A stretch of 64,000 bases of DNA, taken from contig NZ_JBCMUN010000001.1 of NCBI RefSeq assembly GCF_050467285.1, forward strand, positions 310,001 to 374,000. The letters run 5' to 3'. The DNA is from Paenibacillus_E oryzisoli_A (lineage in GTDB: Bacteria; Bacillota; Bacilli; Paenibacillales; NBRC-103111). Position numbers and translations under genes: made by a program. Shown here in pieces: positions 50,672 to 59,224 of the stretch. How positions within the stretch are numbered: position 1 is the first letter of the stretch; each line of letters begins with the position of its first letter. Below the pieces are notes generated by a model, which worked only from the letters and a program-made list of their open reading frames with translations, ran no database searches and was not told the origin of the DNA.

Positions 50672-51160
50672 ATGAGCGCACAGCAAGTCACTTATACGTT
50701 TGAATCCCGCGAGGAAGCGGATACGGATCGTCTGGGGGGGCTGTTGTCCGGCTACTTGCAGCCCGGCACGGTCATTACGCTCGATGGAGATCTGGGGGCA
50801 GGCAAAACGCGATTCTCGCAAGGCTTTGCCCGTGCCATCGGTATTACGGAGCACGTCAACTCCCCGACATTCACGATTATCAAGGAATATGAGGGGGATC
50901 ATCTCCCTTTTTATCATATGGATATGTACCGTATTTCGCAGGAGGAAGCGGACGAGCTCGGGCTGGAGGATTATTTTTACGGTACGGGCGTGTCGCTGAT
51001 TGAATGGTCCAGTTTGATTGCGGATTTGCTGCCTCCGGACCGGCTTGCGATTACAATTAGCCTCTTGGAGGATCAATCCCGCGTATTTCACCTGACGCCA
51101 TACGGCCTGCCGTATGAGAGCTGGTGCTTGCAGATGAAGGAGAACGGACACATACAATGA
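50672..51160 (+). CDS. tsaE: tRNA threonylcarbamoyladenosine biosynthesis ATPase TsaE
   Basis: A 162-residue ATPase needed, with TsaB and TsaD, for the universal t6A modification of tRNAs reading ANN codons. Walker A is GDLGAGKTRF (about residues 38-47), followed by VNSPTFTIIKEYEG and the Walker B-like HMDMYR, then IEWSSLI. The ATG at 50672 follows CGGAGGACGG; the longer frame has no ribosome site. Its stop overlaps the tsaB start (ATGA), opening a tight four-gene operon that matches ydiB-ydiC-ydiD-gcp of Bacillus. Confidence 0.95.
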   Translation: MSAQQVTYTFESREEADTDRLGGLLSGYLQPGTVITLDGDLGAGKTRFSQGFARAIGITEHVNSPTFTIIKEYEGDHLPFYHMDMYRISQEEADELGLEDYFYGTGVSLIEWSSLIADLLPPDRLAITISLLEDQSRVFHLTPYGLPYESWCLQMKENGHIQ

Positions 51161-52011
51161 CAGAACGGGAAGAGATAATGACAGAACGGGGACAGACCAT
51201 GATAAGGGCGGAAAGATTACCGTCAACGGGGCGATGCCTGGCCATCGATACCTCGACATCGGCAATGAGCGTAGCGCTGCTCGAAGAGGGCAAGCTGCTG
51301 GGGGAAATCAGCTCGCATGCGGAGCGCAATCATTCGATCGGGCTCATGCCGCATATTAATGACTTGCTTGCGCGTTTTCAGATGACGCCGCGCGATCTTC
51401 AGTCCATCGCGGTAGGACAAGGCCCAGGCTCGTATACCGGAGTGCGGATTGCGGTCTCCGTAGGCAAAACGTACGCCTGGGCGCTAGGGTTGGATCTGCT
51501 CGGGGTATCCAGTTTGGAAGCGATGGCTCTTGGTAGTTCTGTACGGAACGACGCCGGATTAGATGGCGAGTTGACATGGGTTATTCCGCTGATGGACGGG
51601 CGGCGCAAGCAGGCTTTTACGGCGGTTTACGGGTTTCAAGGCGAGGGGGCGGAAACTGGGCTTGGCCGTGCTGGTTGGCACGAAGTACTGCCGGACGGCA
51701 TCCGTGTCATCGGAGGCTGGCTGGAGCAAGTCCGCGATCAGGCGGAGCAGGCGGGGGTAAGAACCTTACTGTTCGTCGGTGAAACGGCAGGGTTCGCTCA
51801 GGAACTGGAGGATTTTGCAGCGACGGTTTCTGCCGAGGTTCTCGTGCGTCCGTACGGGATCGAAGCGGAATTTATCGGGCGGCTGGCTTATCCTCGGCTG
51901 CTGCAAGGCGAGAAGGCCGATGTGCATGCGTTCGTGCCAAACTATACGCGCCTGCCGGAAGCGGAGGCGAATTTACTGGCAGGTGTCCAGGTGAAGAAAG
52001 GGGATCGATGA
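51157..52011 (+). CDS. tsaB: tRNA threonylcarbamoyladenosine biosynthesis protein TsaB
   Basis: A 284-residue protein of the ASKHA fold that dimerises with TsaD. The N-terminal CLAIDTSTSAMSVALLE, HSIGLMPHINDLL and GQGPGSYTGVRIAVSVGK motifs are clear. The start is uncertain: ATG at 51157 overlaps the tsaE stop, while ATGs at 51178 and 51199 follow. A direct repeat AATGACAGAACGGG (51156 and 51177) creates the extra in-frame start. It lies in the tsaE-tsaB-rimI-tsaD operon with four-base overlaps on both sides. Confidence 0.94.
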   Translation: MTEREEIMTERGQTMIRAERLPSTGRCLAIDTSTSAMSVALLEEGKLLGEISSHAERNHSIGLMPHINDLLARFQMTPRDLQSIAVGQGPGSYTGVRIAVSVGKTYAWALGLDLLGVSSLEAMALGSSVRNDAGLDGELTWVIPLMDGRRKQAFTAVYGFQGEGAETGLGRAGWHEVLPDGIRVIGGWLEQVRDQAEQAGVRTLLFVGETAGFAQELEDFAATVSAEVLVRPYGIEAEFIGRLAYPRLLQGEKADVHAFVPNYTRLPEAEANLLAGVQVKKGDR

Positions 52012-52541
52012 ACGTGGAACAGCGTCAGCCACATGCGCTCGAAGATCAGCTTGTCTTTCGCTCGATGACCATGGCGGATATTCCGCATATTTGTGAGATT
52101 GAGCAGGAGGCCTTTACGACACCTTGGACTCAGGGCGCTTTTGAAAATGAACTGAACAACAATCAGTTTGCGCATTATATGATCATGGACATCGGCGGCG
52201 AAGTCGCCGGGTACGGCGGCATGTGGCTCATCATGGAGGAGGCGCATGTTACCAATATTGCCGTCAAACATACGTTTCGGGGGCGCAAGCTTGGGGAGCG
52301 TCTGCTGCGCGAGCTGATGAGAACGTCCGCGTTCCTCGGCGCGATCCGGATGACGCTGGAAGTGCGTACGTCCAATTATGTAGCGCAAAATTTATACGAG
52401 AAGCTCGGCTTCCGCGCCGTCGGCGTGCGCCGAGGCTATTATACCGACAATCGGGAGGATGCGGTCGTCATGTGGGCGGACTTGCCCAAGCGCAGAGATC
52501 TGAGCAGTGACGGCGGCTTTCGGACAGGGGAACAAGTGTGA
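52008..52541 (+). CDS. rimI: Ribosomal protein bS18-alanine N-acetyltransferase
   Basis: A 177-residue GNAT enzyme that acetylates the N-terminus of ribosomal protein S18. The N-terminus shows MADIPHICEIEQEAFTTPW, the acetyl-CoA motif is NIAVKHTFRGRKLGERLL (about 80-97), and the RimI end motif is NLYEKLGFRAVGVRRGYYTDNREDAVVMW. Overlaps of four bases join it to tsaB and tsaD. The tsaB-rimI-tsaD linkage is conserved in many Firmicutes. Confidence 0.93.
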   Translation: MNVEQRQPHALEDQLVFRSMTMADIPHICEIEQEAFTTPWTQGAFENELNNNQFAHYMIMDIGGEVAGYGGMWLIMEEAHVTNIAVKHTFRGRKLGERLLRELMRTSAFLGAIRMTLEVRTSNYVAQNLYEKLGFRAVGVRRGYYTDNREDAVVMWADLPKRRDLSSDGGFRTGEQV

Positions 52542-53656
52542 GTAGGACAGAAAATCAGCTGGGACAGATGGATAACGAGACCATGAGCAAGACGCCAACA
52601 GGTACCTCAGAAGCAGACCAGATCACGACTGACGCCCCGGCAAGCAAGCCGGTTTATATTTTGGCAATTGAAACGAGCTGTGACGAGACATCGGTAGCCA
52701 TCATCGAAAATGGCAAAATCATCCGCTCGAACAAAATCTCCTCGCAGATCGACACGCACCAGCGCTTCGGCGGCGTGGTGCCGGAGGTCGCATCGCGTAA
52801 GCACGTGGAGTCCATTACGCGGATGCTGGAGCAGGCCGTCGACGAGGCAGGCGTCGGCCTGCACGAGTTGTCGGCGATCGCCGTCACGGAAGGCCCTGGC
52901 CTGATCGGGGCCCTGCTCGTCGGCGTCGTCGCGGGCAAAGCGCTGGCCAGCGCGCTTGGCCTGCCGCTCATCGGCGTGCATCACATCGCCGGTCATATTT
53001 ATGCGAACCAGCTCGTGCATGAGCTGGTCTATCCTTGCCTCTCGCTCGTGGTGTCCGGCGGACACACCGAGCTTGTGCTGCTCGAAGGCCCCGGCAGCTT
53101 CAAGATCATCGGGCGTACGCGCGATGATGCGGCCGGCGAGGCCTACGATAAAGTCGCCCGGGCGATGGGCCTGCCCTACCCGGGCGGTCCGCACGTGGAT
53201 CGGCTTGCGCAGGAAGCCGATACCGAAGTGAAGCTGCCTCGGTCCTGGCTCGAGGCGGATTCCTACGACTTCAGCTTCAGCGGATTGAAATCCGCGGTGC
53301 TGAACGTCGTCAACCAGAGCAAGATGCGCGGCGAGACCGTCCAGGTCGCGCAGATTGCCAAGGGCTTCCAAGCATCCGTCATCGACGTGCTTGTGGAGAA
53401 GGCGAGCCGCGCCGTGCGGGCGTACGGCGCGAAGCAATTGCTGCTCGCGGGCGGCGTGGCCGCGAACAAGGGGCTGCGCAGCGCGCTCGCGGCGCGCTGC
53501 GCGGAGCTCGGCGTTCCGCTGCTGGTGCCGCCGCACAGCCTTTGCACCGATAACGCGGCGATGATCGGCGCCGCGGCTTTCCTTAAGTGGGAGCGCGGCG
53601 AGTTCGACACGATGGAGCTCAAAGCAGAGGCGCAGCTTGATTTGGAAACGTGGTAG
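52538..53656 (+). CDS. tsaD: tRNA N6-adenosine threonylcarbamoyltransferase TsaD
   Basis: A 372-residue ASKHA-fold enzyme that transfers the threonylcarbamoyl group to A37 of tRNA. The metal site is HHIAGH (His149 and His153), with ETSCDETSVAI at the start of the fold and SGGHTELVLLEGPGSF in the middle. The GTG at 52538 overlaps the rimI stop. The first ~35 residues are a polar extension (Thr/Ser/Asp-rich) absent from most TsaD proteins; inner ATGs at codons 11 and 16 are alternatives. It ends the tsa operon. Confidence 0.95.
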   Translation: MSRTENQLGQMDNETMSKTPTGTSEADQITTDAPASKPVYILAIETSCDETSVAIIENGKIIRSNKISSQIDTHQRFGGVVPEVASRKHVESITRMLEQAVDEAGVGLHELSAIAVTEGPGLIGALLVGVVAGKALASALGLPLIGVHHIAGHIYANQLVHELVYPCLSLVVSGGHTELVLLEGPGSFKIIGRTRDDAAGEAYDKVARAMGLPYPGGPHVDRLAQEADTEVKLPRSWLEADSYDFSFSGLKSAVLNVVNQSKMRGETVQVAQIAKGFQASVIDVLVEKASRAVRAYGAKQLLLAGGVAANKGLRSALAARCAELGVPLLVPPHSLCTDNAAMIGAAAFLKWERGEFDTMELKAEAQLDLETW

Positions 53657-53777
53657 CGCGGCAATTTGCTGGCAAGATCCGGCTGTTCGGGTACTCGGTG
53701 CGGGAAGCCCGGTGCCGACGGGGGCTTAGCTTGGGCTTGGGCTCCACGCCGCCGAAAAATTTTTTCCAGAGCCGGTA

Positions 53778-53806
53778 TTGACTTTGCCAAATCCGCATAC
53801 TATAAT
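53778..53806 (+). promoter_or_regulatory. Promoter of the T-box-leuA transcript
   Basis: TTGACT (53778-53783), 17-bp spacer, perfect TATAAT (53801-53806). It lies just upstream of the first T-box stem I. Confidence 0.85.
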
Positions 53807-53812
53807 CACAAT

Positions 53813-54093
53813 CAATACTTTCAAACGCATTGAACGGGAGTAGTAAGGCAACTGAAGTTTCGCTCAGAGAGCTGTGCGCTTGGTGAAAGCACAGACGAAA
53901 CGCAGCCTGAACTCGCCCGGGAGCGGTAAGACTGAAGCATGCTGGATCCGGCATTCGTAGTAGGTCTTGACGGTTGACCCCCGTGATCGGGTACACGAGT
54001 GGTTTCGAGCTGTTGACAGCTCGGATCAATGAGAGTGGTACCGCGGAAGGCTACAGCCTGTCGTCTCTTTTATAAGAGATGGCAGGCTTTTTT
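53813..54093 (+). promoter_or_regulatory. T-box leader 1, leucine specifier CTC
   Basis: A tRNA-sensing leader. The T-box sequence AGAGTGGTACCGCGG is at 54032-54046. The terminator arms AGCCTG...CAGGCT start at 54055 and end in T6. In stem I the CGGG/CCCG helix (53835-53838 and 53916-53919) and the AGGC/GCCT helix (53846-53849 and 53905-53908) frame the specifier loop, with AGTA on the 5' side and GAA-CTC-G on the 3' side. The codon CTC (53912-53914) reads leucine. The TGGT bulge fits A73 of tRNA-Leu. Uncharged tRNA-Leu would allow read-through. Confidence 0.88.
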
Positions 54094-54231
54094 GGTTGTC
54101 CGGACAGCCAAAAGATGAAGCTGGAACGCATGAAAGACCGCTCGCCATTAGCAAAACAACCGAAATTGGGGATACGTGACACAAAGTCGCAAACGGAGAG
54201 TCACCCCCGTCCACATAACCATATCGCAAAC

Positions 54232-54525
54232 AACGCAATGAACAAGAATAGTAAGGGCTACCTCAACGGTACAGAAAGCTGCGGGATGCTGCGACGCAGA
54301 CCTTGAACGCCCCGAACTCGCTTGGAAGCGGTCATCCTGAACAGCCTTCGGCTGCTAGGGATGGACGGATAACCTCCGTGATCGGGTGATGCAGCGCGGA
54401 TAGCCGGTTTATAGCTGGTCCCGTCGCTGGATCTGAGGTGGGCTCCTGCAAGGAGTCAACAAGAGTGGTACCGCGCCGGGTGAAGACCTGTCGTCTCTTT
54501 GATAGAGACGGCGGGTCTTTTTGTT
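54232..54525 (+). promoter_or_regulatory. T-box leader 2, leucine specifier CTC
   Basis: A second full T-box on the same strand. The T-box sequence AAGAGTGGTACCGCG is at 54461-54475, and the terminator AGACCTGTCGTCTC...GAGACGGCGGGTCT with T run at 54485-54523. The specifier loop is framed by CAAG/CTTG (54243-54246 and 54321-54324) and GGGC/GCCC (54255-54258 and 54309-54312), with AGTA opposite GAA-CTC-G. The specifier CTC (54317-54319) again reads leucine. No promoter was seen between the two leaders, so they probably act in series. Confidence 0.88.
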
Positions 54526-54571
54526 GTAGTTGTTCAAGACGCGTCTGCCCCGCACGGTGTCTAAGCGACAA

Positions 54572-54762
54572 CCTGCAATTTGTACAGCAAAATGGGCATC
54601 TCTCGCCTTATAGGAGCAAAATCCTGCATTTTATACATGGAAATGGGGATATACAGCTCGAAAACTAGCCTAAACCCGGCATCCCCGCGAAATTTACTGC
54701 ACTTTTTGCAGGTACTTTCGCGAAATGAGCGATTTTGAGCAAATTTGATGTAGTTTTTGCAG
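54572..54762. repeat. Four-motif dispersed element, copy 2
   Basis: Motifs CCTGCAATTTGTACAG at 54572, CCTGCATTTTATACATG at 54623, TACTGCACTTTTTGCAGG at 54695 and TTTGATGTAGTTTTTGCAG at 54744. Offsets 0, 51, 123 and 172 nearly equal those of copy 1 at 29957. It separates the second T-box from leuA. Confidence 0.7.
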
Positions 54763-54991
54763 TTTGTCTAAGAAATTGCCGAGGAAGCAGAGGCGAGTTG
54801 GGGGCGGTAACAGTGGAGGCAGCAGTAGTGAAGGTAATAGTAGAGGCAGCAGTTGAGGCAGTTAAGGCAGCAGCAACAATGGCAGTGAGAACTCAAGAGC
54901 ACCCTCAGTAAATTAGCGCTAGATAGCATACATCGAAAACAATCCAACCCAACAGCCGGCTGAGACCGGCCAATCTAAGGAGGAACCAACC

Positions 54992-56560
54992 ATGAAACAA
55001 GCAAACACAAATCGTCGCATTCGCATTTTCGATACAACACTGCGTGATGGGGAGCAGGCGCCGGGCGCATCCCTGTACCCGGACGAAAAAATCCGCATCG
55101 CCCGCCAACTGGCGAAAATGGGCGTCGACACGATCGAGCCGGGCTTCCCGATCTCAAGCCCTGGCGACTTCCAGGCGGTGCAGCAAATTTCCCGCGAGCT
55201 GCAAACCGTGGAAATCTGCGGCTTCGCCCGCGCGGTTCAAGCGGACATTGACGCCGCTGTTAAAGCGACACAGGACGCGGGCTTCCGCCGGATTCACATG
55301 TTCCTGTCCTCGTCAGACATTCACCTGGATTTCCAGCTGCGGAAGTCGCGCCAGCAGGTCGTCGAGATTGCGCGGTCGATGGTCGCTTATGCGAAGCAAT
55401 TCATAGACCGCATCGAATTCTCGCCAATGGATGCGACACGGACCGGCGATGAATTCCTTTTTGAAGTGCTGGAGGCGGTCATCGCCGAAGGCGCAACGAT
55501 CCTGAACATCCCAGACACGGTCGGGTATGCGATGCCTGAAGAGTACGGCGCGATGTTCCGCCGAGTCCGTCAAGGCGTCCGCGGGGGTGACACCGTCGAG
55601 TACAGTGCGCACTGCCATAATGATCTCGGACTGGCGGTAGCGAACAGCCTGGCTGCGATTGGCGCGGGCGTCACACACGTGGAAGTCAGCGTGAACGGCG
55701 TGGGCGAACGCGCCGGCAACTGCTCGCTGGAAGAGCTGGTCATGGCGATTGAGACGCGGAAGCATACGATGGGCGTAGAAACGGGTATCGTGACGAGCGA
55801 GATTTTTAACACGTCCAAAATGGTCAGTCGCATCATGGGCTTCCCGATCGCGTACAACAAGCCGATTGTCGGCCGCAACGCGTTCCAGCATGAAGCGGGC
55901 ATTCACCAGGACGGTCTGCTGAAAAACCGTTCCACTTACGAAATCATGGATCCGGAAAAGCTGGGCGTGCCGCGCTCGATGATCATTCTCGGCAAACACT
56001 CCGGCCGTCATGCGCTGAAGCACCGTGTAGGGCAATTCGGGGTAGAGCTGACAGGGGAAGAGCTGGAGACACTGTACACCAAGTTCAAAGAGAAGGCTGA
56101 TGAGCAAAAAATCGTCACGGACGATCAACTGATGGAACTGGTCGGATCGACCGTTGATGGTCAAATGGAGCCGTTCTCCCTGGTTCATATGCAAGTGGTT
56201 TCGAACAGCGACAAAGATCGCGTCGCCTCGGTTGCCGTGCGCAACAACACGACAGGTGAGGAGCAAGTTTACAGCGGAACGGGCGAAGGGCCGATCGAAG
56301 CGATTATCCACGGGTTGCAGCAGGCGATGCCGATGGCTGTGGATTTCTCCGACCTGGAGCTGCATTCGTTATCCACAGGTGAAAAAGCGACCGGAGAGGC
56401 GGAGGTCACCATTGCGGTGAACGGTGAGACTTACAAAAATACCGCCATCGATCAAGACGTGCTTGTCGCTGTGGCGAAAGCGTTCGTCTCCGCGTGCAAT
56501 CAGGCGATGCGCATGCAAAACCAGACAGCGGCACCATCCACAGCGACGTCCGCATCGTAA
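54992..56560 (+). CDS. leuA: 2-isopropylmalate synthase
   Basis: A 522-residue enzyme that commits to leucine synthesis by joining acetyl-CoA and 2-oxoisovalerate. The catalytic TIM barrel opens with FDTTLRDGEQAPGAS (residues 11-25), has metal ligands in HCHNDLGLAVANSL (about 208-221) and NGVGERAGNCSLEE, and the QHEAGIHQDG motif. The C-terminal ~130 residues form the leucine-binding regulatory domain. The length is typical (about 510-525). A TAAGGAGG site precedes the ATG. It follows two leucine T-boxes but is not joined to leuB, leuC, leuD or ilv genes. It sits between tsaD and the ABC-F gene. Confidence 0.95.
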   Translation: MKQANTNRRIRIFDTTLRDGEQAPGASLYPDEKIRIARQLAKMGVDTIEPGFPISSPGDFQAVQQISRELQTVEICGFARAVQADIDAAVKATQDAGFRRIHMFLSSSDIHLDFQLRKSRQQVVEIARSMVAYAKQFIDRIEFSPMDATRTGDEFLFEVLEAVIAEGATILNIPDTVGYAMPEEYGAMFRRVRQGVRGGDTVEYSAHCHNDLGLAVANSLAAIGAGVTHVEVSVNGVGERAGNCSLEELVMAIETRKHTMGVETGIVTSEIFNTSKMVSRIMGFPIAYNKPIVGRNAFQHEAGIHQDGLLKNRSTYEIMDPEKLGVPRSMIILGKHSGRHALKHRVGQFGVELTGEELETLYTKFKEKADEQKIVTDDQLMELVGSTVDGQMEPFSLVHMQVVSNSDKDRVASVAVRNNTTGEEQVYSGTGEGPIEAIIHGLQQAMPMAVDFSDLELHSLSTGEKATGEAEVTIAVNGETYKNTAIDQDVLVAVAKAFVSACNQAMRMQNQTAAPSTATSAS

Positions 56561-56631
56561 GCTGGGCACGATTCAAGGCTGTGCACAAAATTGTGAGAAA
56601 ACTTAGATATATACACGCCTTGTGAGCAAGG

Positions 56632-56827
56632 TTATACACACACCCTGTGTACAATGTGCATAAGTTTAGAAAACGTTGTCCCATCAGCATTTTCTTAGTC
56701 CGATGAAATCGAATAACTTTTTCACAAGAAAATGTGGATAATGTGGATAAACTTGTGGAAATCAGGAGGAACCCCAGAAGGGACGCGGAATTCGCGTCTC
56801 TTTTTCTGTGGATAATGGTGTGGATAG
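56632..56827. promoter_or_regulatory. Cluster of DnaA-box-like 9-mers
   Basis: TTATACACA at 56632-56640; TGTGCATAA at 56655-56663; TGTGGATAA at 56733-56741, 56742-56750 (directly adjacent) and 56807-56815; TGTGGATAG at 56819-56827. Three copies equal the reverse complement of the best DnaA box TTATCCACA. The genes on both sides converge, so this is not a promoter region. Confidence 0.65.
56781..56805 (+). terminator. Terminator after leuA
   Basis: GACGCG (56782-56787) and CGCGTC (56793-56798) arms with a GAATT loop, then TCTTTTT. Confidence 0.75.
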
Positions 56828-57031
56828 CGAAAATCGAAAAATGTCGAATGTGGAGAATTGTCGTAACAATCGCAAATTCCTGAACTTTAACGCGGTGGAC
56901 GTTTAACGACACGGAATGAATTCGGCGAGTACCTGCCACTGTGCGTTTACGAGTCGCCCGCTGCGACAACAGTGCGCCAAACACGACACCAAAAAGCCCG
57001 CACAGCAACCTGTGCGAGCCTCATCTTTTTT

Positions 57032-59002
57032 TTAAGCCAAAAGAACTTCCCATTCCTCATAACAAGCGGCGAGCGCTTCTTTGCGGTTATCCACTTCCGC
57101 GGTCTTCTCCTGCACGATGACGTAATTGTTATACACAGCCGGATCGGCGAGCTCCGCCTCCAAAGCTGTGATCTCGTCCTCCAGCCGCGCAATGTCCTGC
57201 TCAAGTTGTTCGAGTCTGCGCTGGCGGTTGCGCTCCTCGCGCTTCGCCTGTTTGTCGGCTTCATAGCTGCCGCCGCCAGCTGGATCAGACTTCGCGCTAG
57301 CCGAAGCATCAACTTTCCCGCCCGAACTGCCGGACGCCGCTTTCTTCGCTGCTTCTGTCGCCAGTCGCTGCGCCTCCATTTCGGCGATCTCCGCTTTTTT
57401 CTCCATATAATCGTCGTAGTTGCCGAGGTAGGCGGTCAAGCCGTCCTTTTGCAAATCGAGCATGCTTTCCGCCATCTTATTCAAAAAGTAACGGTCATGC
57501 GAGATGAACAGCAGCGTCCCCTCGTAATCCATGAGCGCGGACTCCAGCACTTCTTTGCTGTAGAGGTCCAAATGGTTCGTCGGCTCGTCCAGAATGAGTA
57601 CGTTCGCCTTCTGCAGCATCAGCTTCGCCAGCGCAACTCGCGCTTTCTCGCCGCCGCTTAGGGCTGCGATCTTCTTGAACACTTCCTCCCCGCTAAAAAG
57701 GAAGTTCCCCAGCACGGTGCGAATTCGCGCTTCCTCGAGATGGGGGTACGTGTTCCATACCTCTTCGAGTACGGTATTGTTTTTATTCAGCCCGGTCTGC
57801 TCTTGGTCGTAATAGCCGATCGTCACGCCGGTGCCCCACTTGAACGTGCCTGCGTCGGGTTGGTGCTGGCCGATTAAGGTTTTGAGCAGCGTTGACTTGC
57901 CGATCCCGTTCGGCCCGATCAAAGCTGCCGTCTCCGAGCGGCGAAGACCGAAAGAAACGCCATCGAGCAGGCGGTTCTTGCCATCGTAAGAGATGCTCAG
58001 CCGGTCGACTTGCAGCACTTCTTTGCCGGACGTTTGTTCAATTTCAAAAGAAAATGACGCGCGCTTCAAATCGCCTAACGGCTTGTCCAGGCGGTCCATT
58101 TTCTCAAGCTGCTTGCGGCGGGACTGCGCCCGCTTGGTCGTGGACGCGCGCACAATGTTGCGCTGCACGAAATCCTCCAGCTTCGAAATCTCTTCCTGCT
58201 GTTTTTCATACTGCTTCAGCTCGATGTCGTAGTTCGCTTCTTTAATCTCGACAAAGCGCGTGTAATTGCCGGTATATCGCCTTGAGGCGTGCCGTTCAAT
58301 TTCATAAATCGCGGTGACCAACGCATCAAGGAAGTAGCGGTCGTGAGATACAACGAGTATCGAGCCGGGATAGCCACGCAGATAGCCCTCGAGCCAAGTG
58401 AGCGTGGCAATGTCGAGATGGTTCGTCGGTTCGTCCAGCATGAGCAGATCGGGTTCTTCGAGCAGCATTTTGGCGAGGGCGAGCCTTGTCTTCTGTCCAC
58501 CGCTCAGTGTGTTCACCAGCGTGTCCGGCGGAAAGCTGCCGAAGCCCATGCCGTGCAGGATGCCGCGGATTTTGGCCTCGATTTCGTAGCCGCCCTGCTC
58601 GCGGAACCATTCGGAGCGCTGAGCATAGCGGTTCATCGTAGTTTCATATTTTTTCTCGTCGGCCATCAGCGCCGGATCCGCCATTTGCGCCTCCAGCGCG
58701 CGGAGCTCCTTCTCCGCTTCGAGCAAAGAGCTGAACACGCTCAGCAGCTCGTCCCAAATCGTTTTATCCGTGTGAAGGCCGCTGTTCTGCTTGAGGTAGC
58801 CGATCTTTGTTTCTTTCGCTTTGAAAATATCGCCGCTATCATGCGACATCTCGCCCGCAATAATTTGCAGGAGCGTCGATTTGCCTGCGCCGTTGACACC
58901 GACGAGGCCGATACGCTCCCGATTTTCAATTTGAAGCGTTATATTGGAAAGAACGGAGCGGACTCCGTAGCTTTTGGAAACGTTTGAAACCTGTAATAGC
59001 AT
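57032..59002 (-). CDS. ABC-F family ribosome-associated ATPase (YdiF-like)
   Basis: A 656-residue soluble protein with two ABC ATPase domains and no membrane part. Walker A motifs are GVNGAGKST (about residue 35) and GPNGIGKST (about residue 358). Signatures are TLSGGQKTRLALAK and ALSGGEKARVALAK, each with a Walker B LMLDEPTNHLD or LILDEPTNHLD. The inter-domain linker (about 240-310) is charged and helical and the C-terminus is a long coiled coil (RQRRLEQLEQDIARLEDEITALEAEL). Such proteins act on the ribosome E site; some give antibiotic protection, but the position equals the housekeeping ydiF. The ATG follows AGGAGGCC. Confidence 0.93.
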   Translation of the reverse strand: MLLQVSNVSKSYGVRSVLSNITLQIENRERIGLVGVNGAGKSTLLQIIAGEMSHDSGDIFKAKETKIGYLKQNSGLHTDKTIWDELLSVFSSLLEAEKELRALEAQMADPALMADEKKYETTMNRYAQRSEWFREQGGYEIEAKIRGILHGMGFGSFPPDTLVNTLSGGQKTRLALAKMLLEEPDLLMLDEPTNHLDIATLTWLEGYLRGYPGSILVVSHDRYFLDALVTAIYEIERHASRRYTGNYTRFVEIKEANYDIELKQYEKQQEEISKLEDFVQRNIVRASTTKRAQSRRKQLEKMDRLDKPLGDLKRASFSFEIEQTSGKEVLQVDRLSISYDGKNRLLDGVSFGLRRSETAALIGPNGIGKSTLLKTLIGQHQPDAGTFKWGTGVTIGYYDQEQTGLNKNNTVLEEVWNTYPHLEEARIRTVLGNFLFSGEEVFKKIAALSGGEKARVALAKLMLQKANVLILDEPTNHLDLYSKEVLESALMDYEGTLLFISHDRYFLNKMAESMLDLQKDGLTAYLGNYDDYMEKKAEIAEMEAQRLATEAAKKAASGSSGGKVDASASAKSDPAGGGSYEADKQAKREERNRQRRLEQLEQDIARLEDEITALEAELADPAVYNNYVIVQEKTAEVDNRKEALAACYEEWEVLLA

Positions 59003-59224
59003 GATTGGAAGGCCTCCTGAGCAATTGCATTTTTAATGAAAGAAAGTGAAATTTCACGAATTGACCATTTTCGTGATACCATCAAATCATTAGTATACAC
59101 TAGGAAAGAGCGCAATGCCTTGTTAATTTCCGTGAACGAGGGCGAGCGGCGGGCGCAGTATCGATTTTTACTTTTTTTATGTTAAAATGGGGGAAACCAC
59201 TCCTAGGCAGGAAGGGCTGTAACG

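Larger units (their letters stand above)
53657..54991. other. Long leader and gap between tsaD and leuA
   Basis: About 1.3 kb with no gene. It holds a strong promoter, two complete T-box leaders each with its own terminator, a second copy of the four-motif dispersed element (54572-54762), and a GCAG/GTAG-rich low-complexity stretch (about 54795-54895) before the leuA ribosome site. Small frames crossing the T-boxes are not credible. Confidence 0.85.
56561..57031. other. Convergent gap with DnaA-box-like cluster
   Basis: About 470 bp between the convergent leuA and ABC-F genes. It holds the leuA terminator and six DnaA-box-like 9-mers (separate entries). The right half is A/T- and then GC-rich without further visible signals. 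Confidence 0.7.

Noticed and set aside
54079..54306. 75-codon frame between and across the T-boxes
   Set aside because: It begins in the terminator of T-box 1 and ends in stem I of T-box 2; the RNA structure explains the sequence.
56561..57031. Replication origin at the DnaA-box cluster
   Set aside because: No dnaA, dnaN or gidA-type origin genes are adjacent and no clear AT-rich unwinding region lies beside the boxes, so a titration site fits better.
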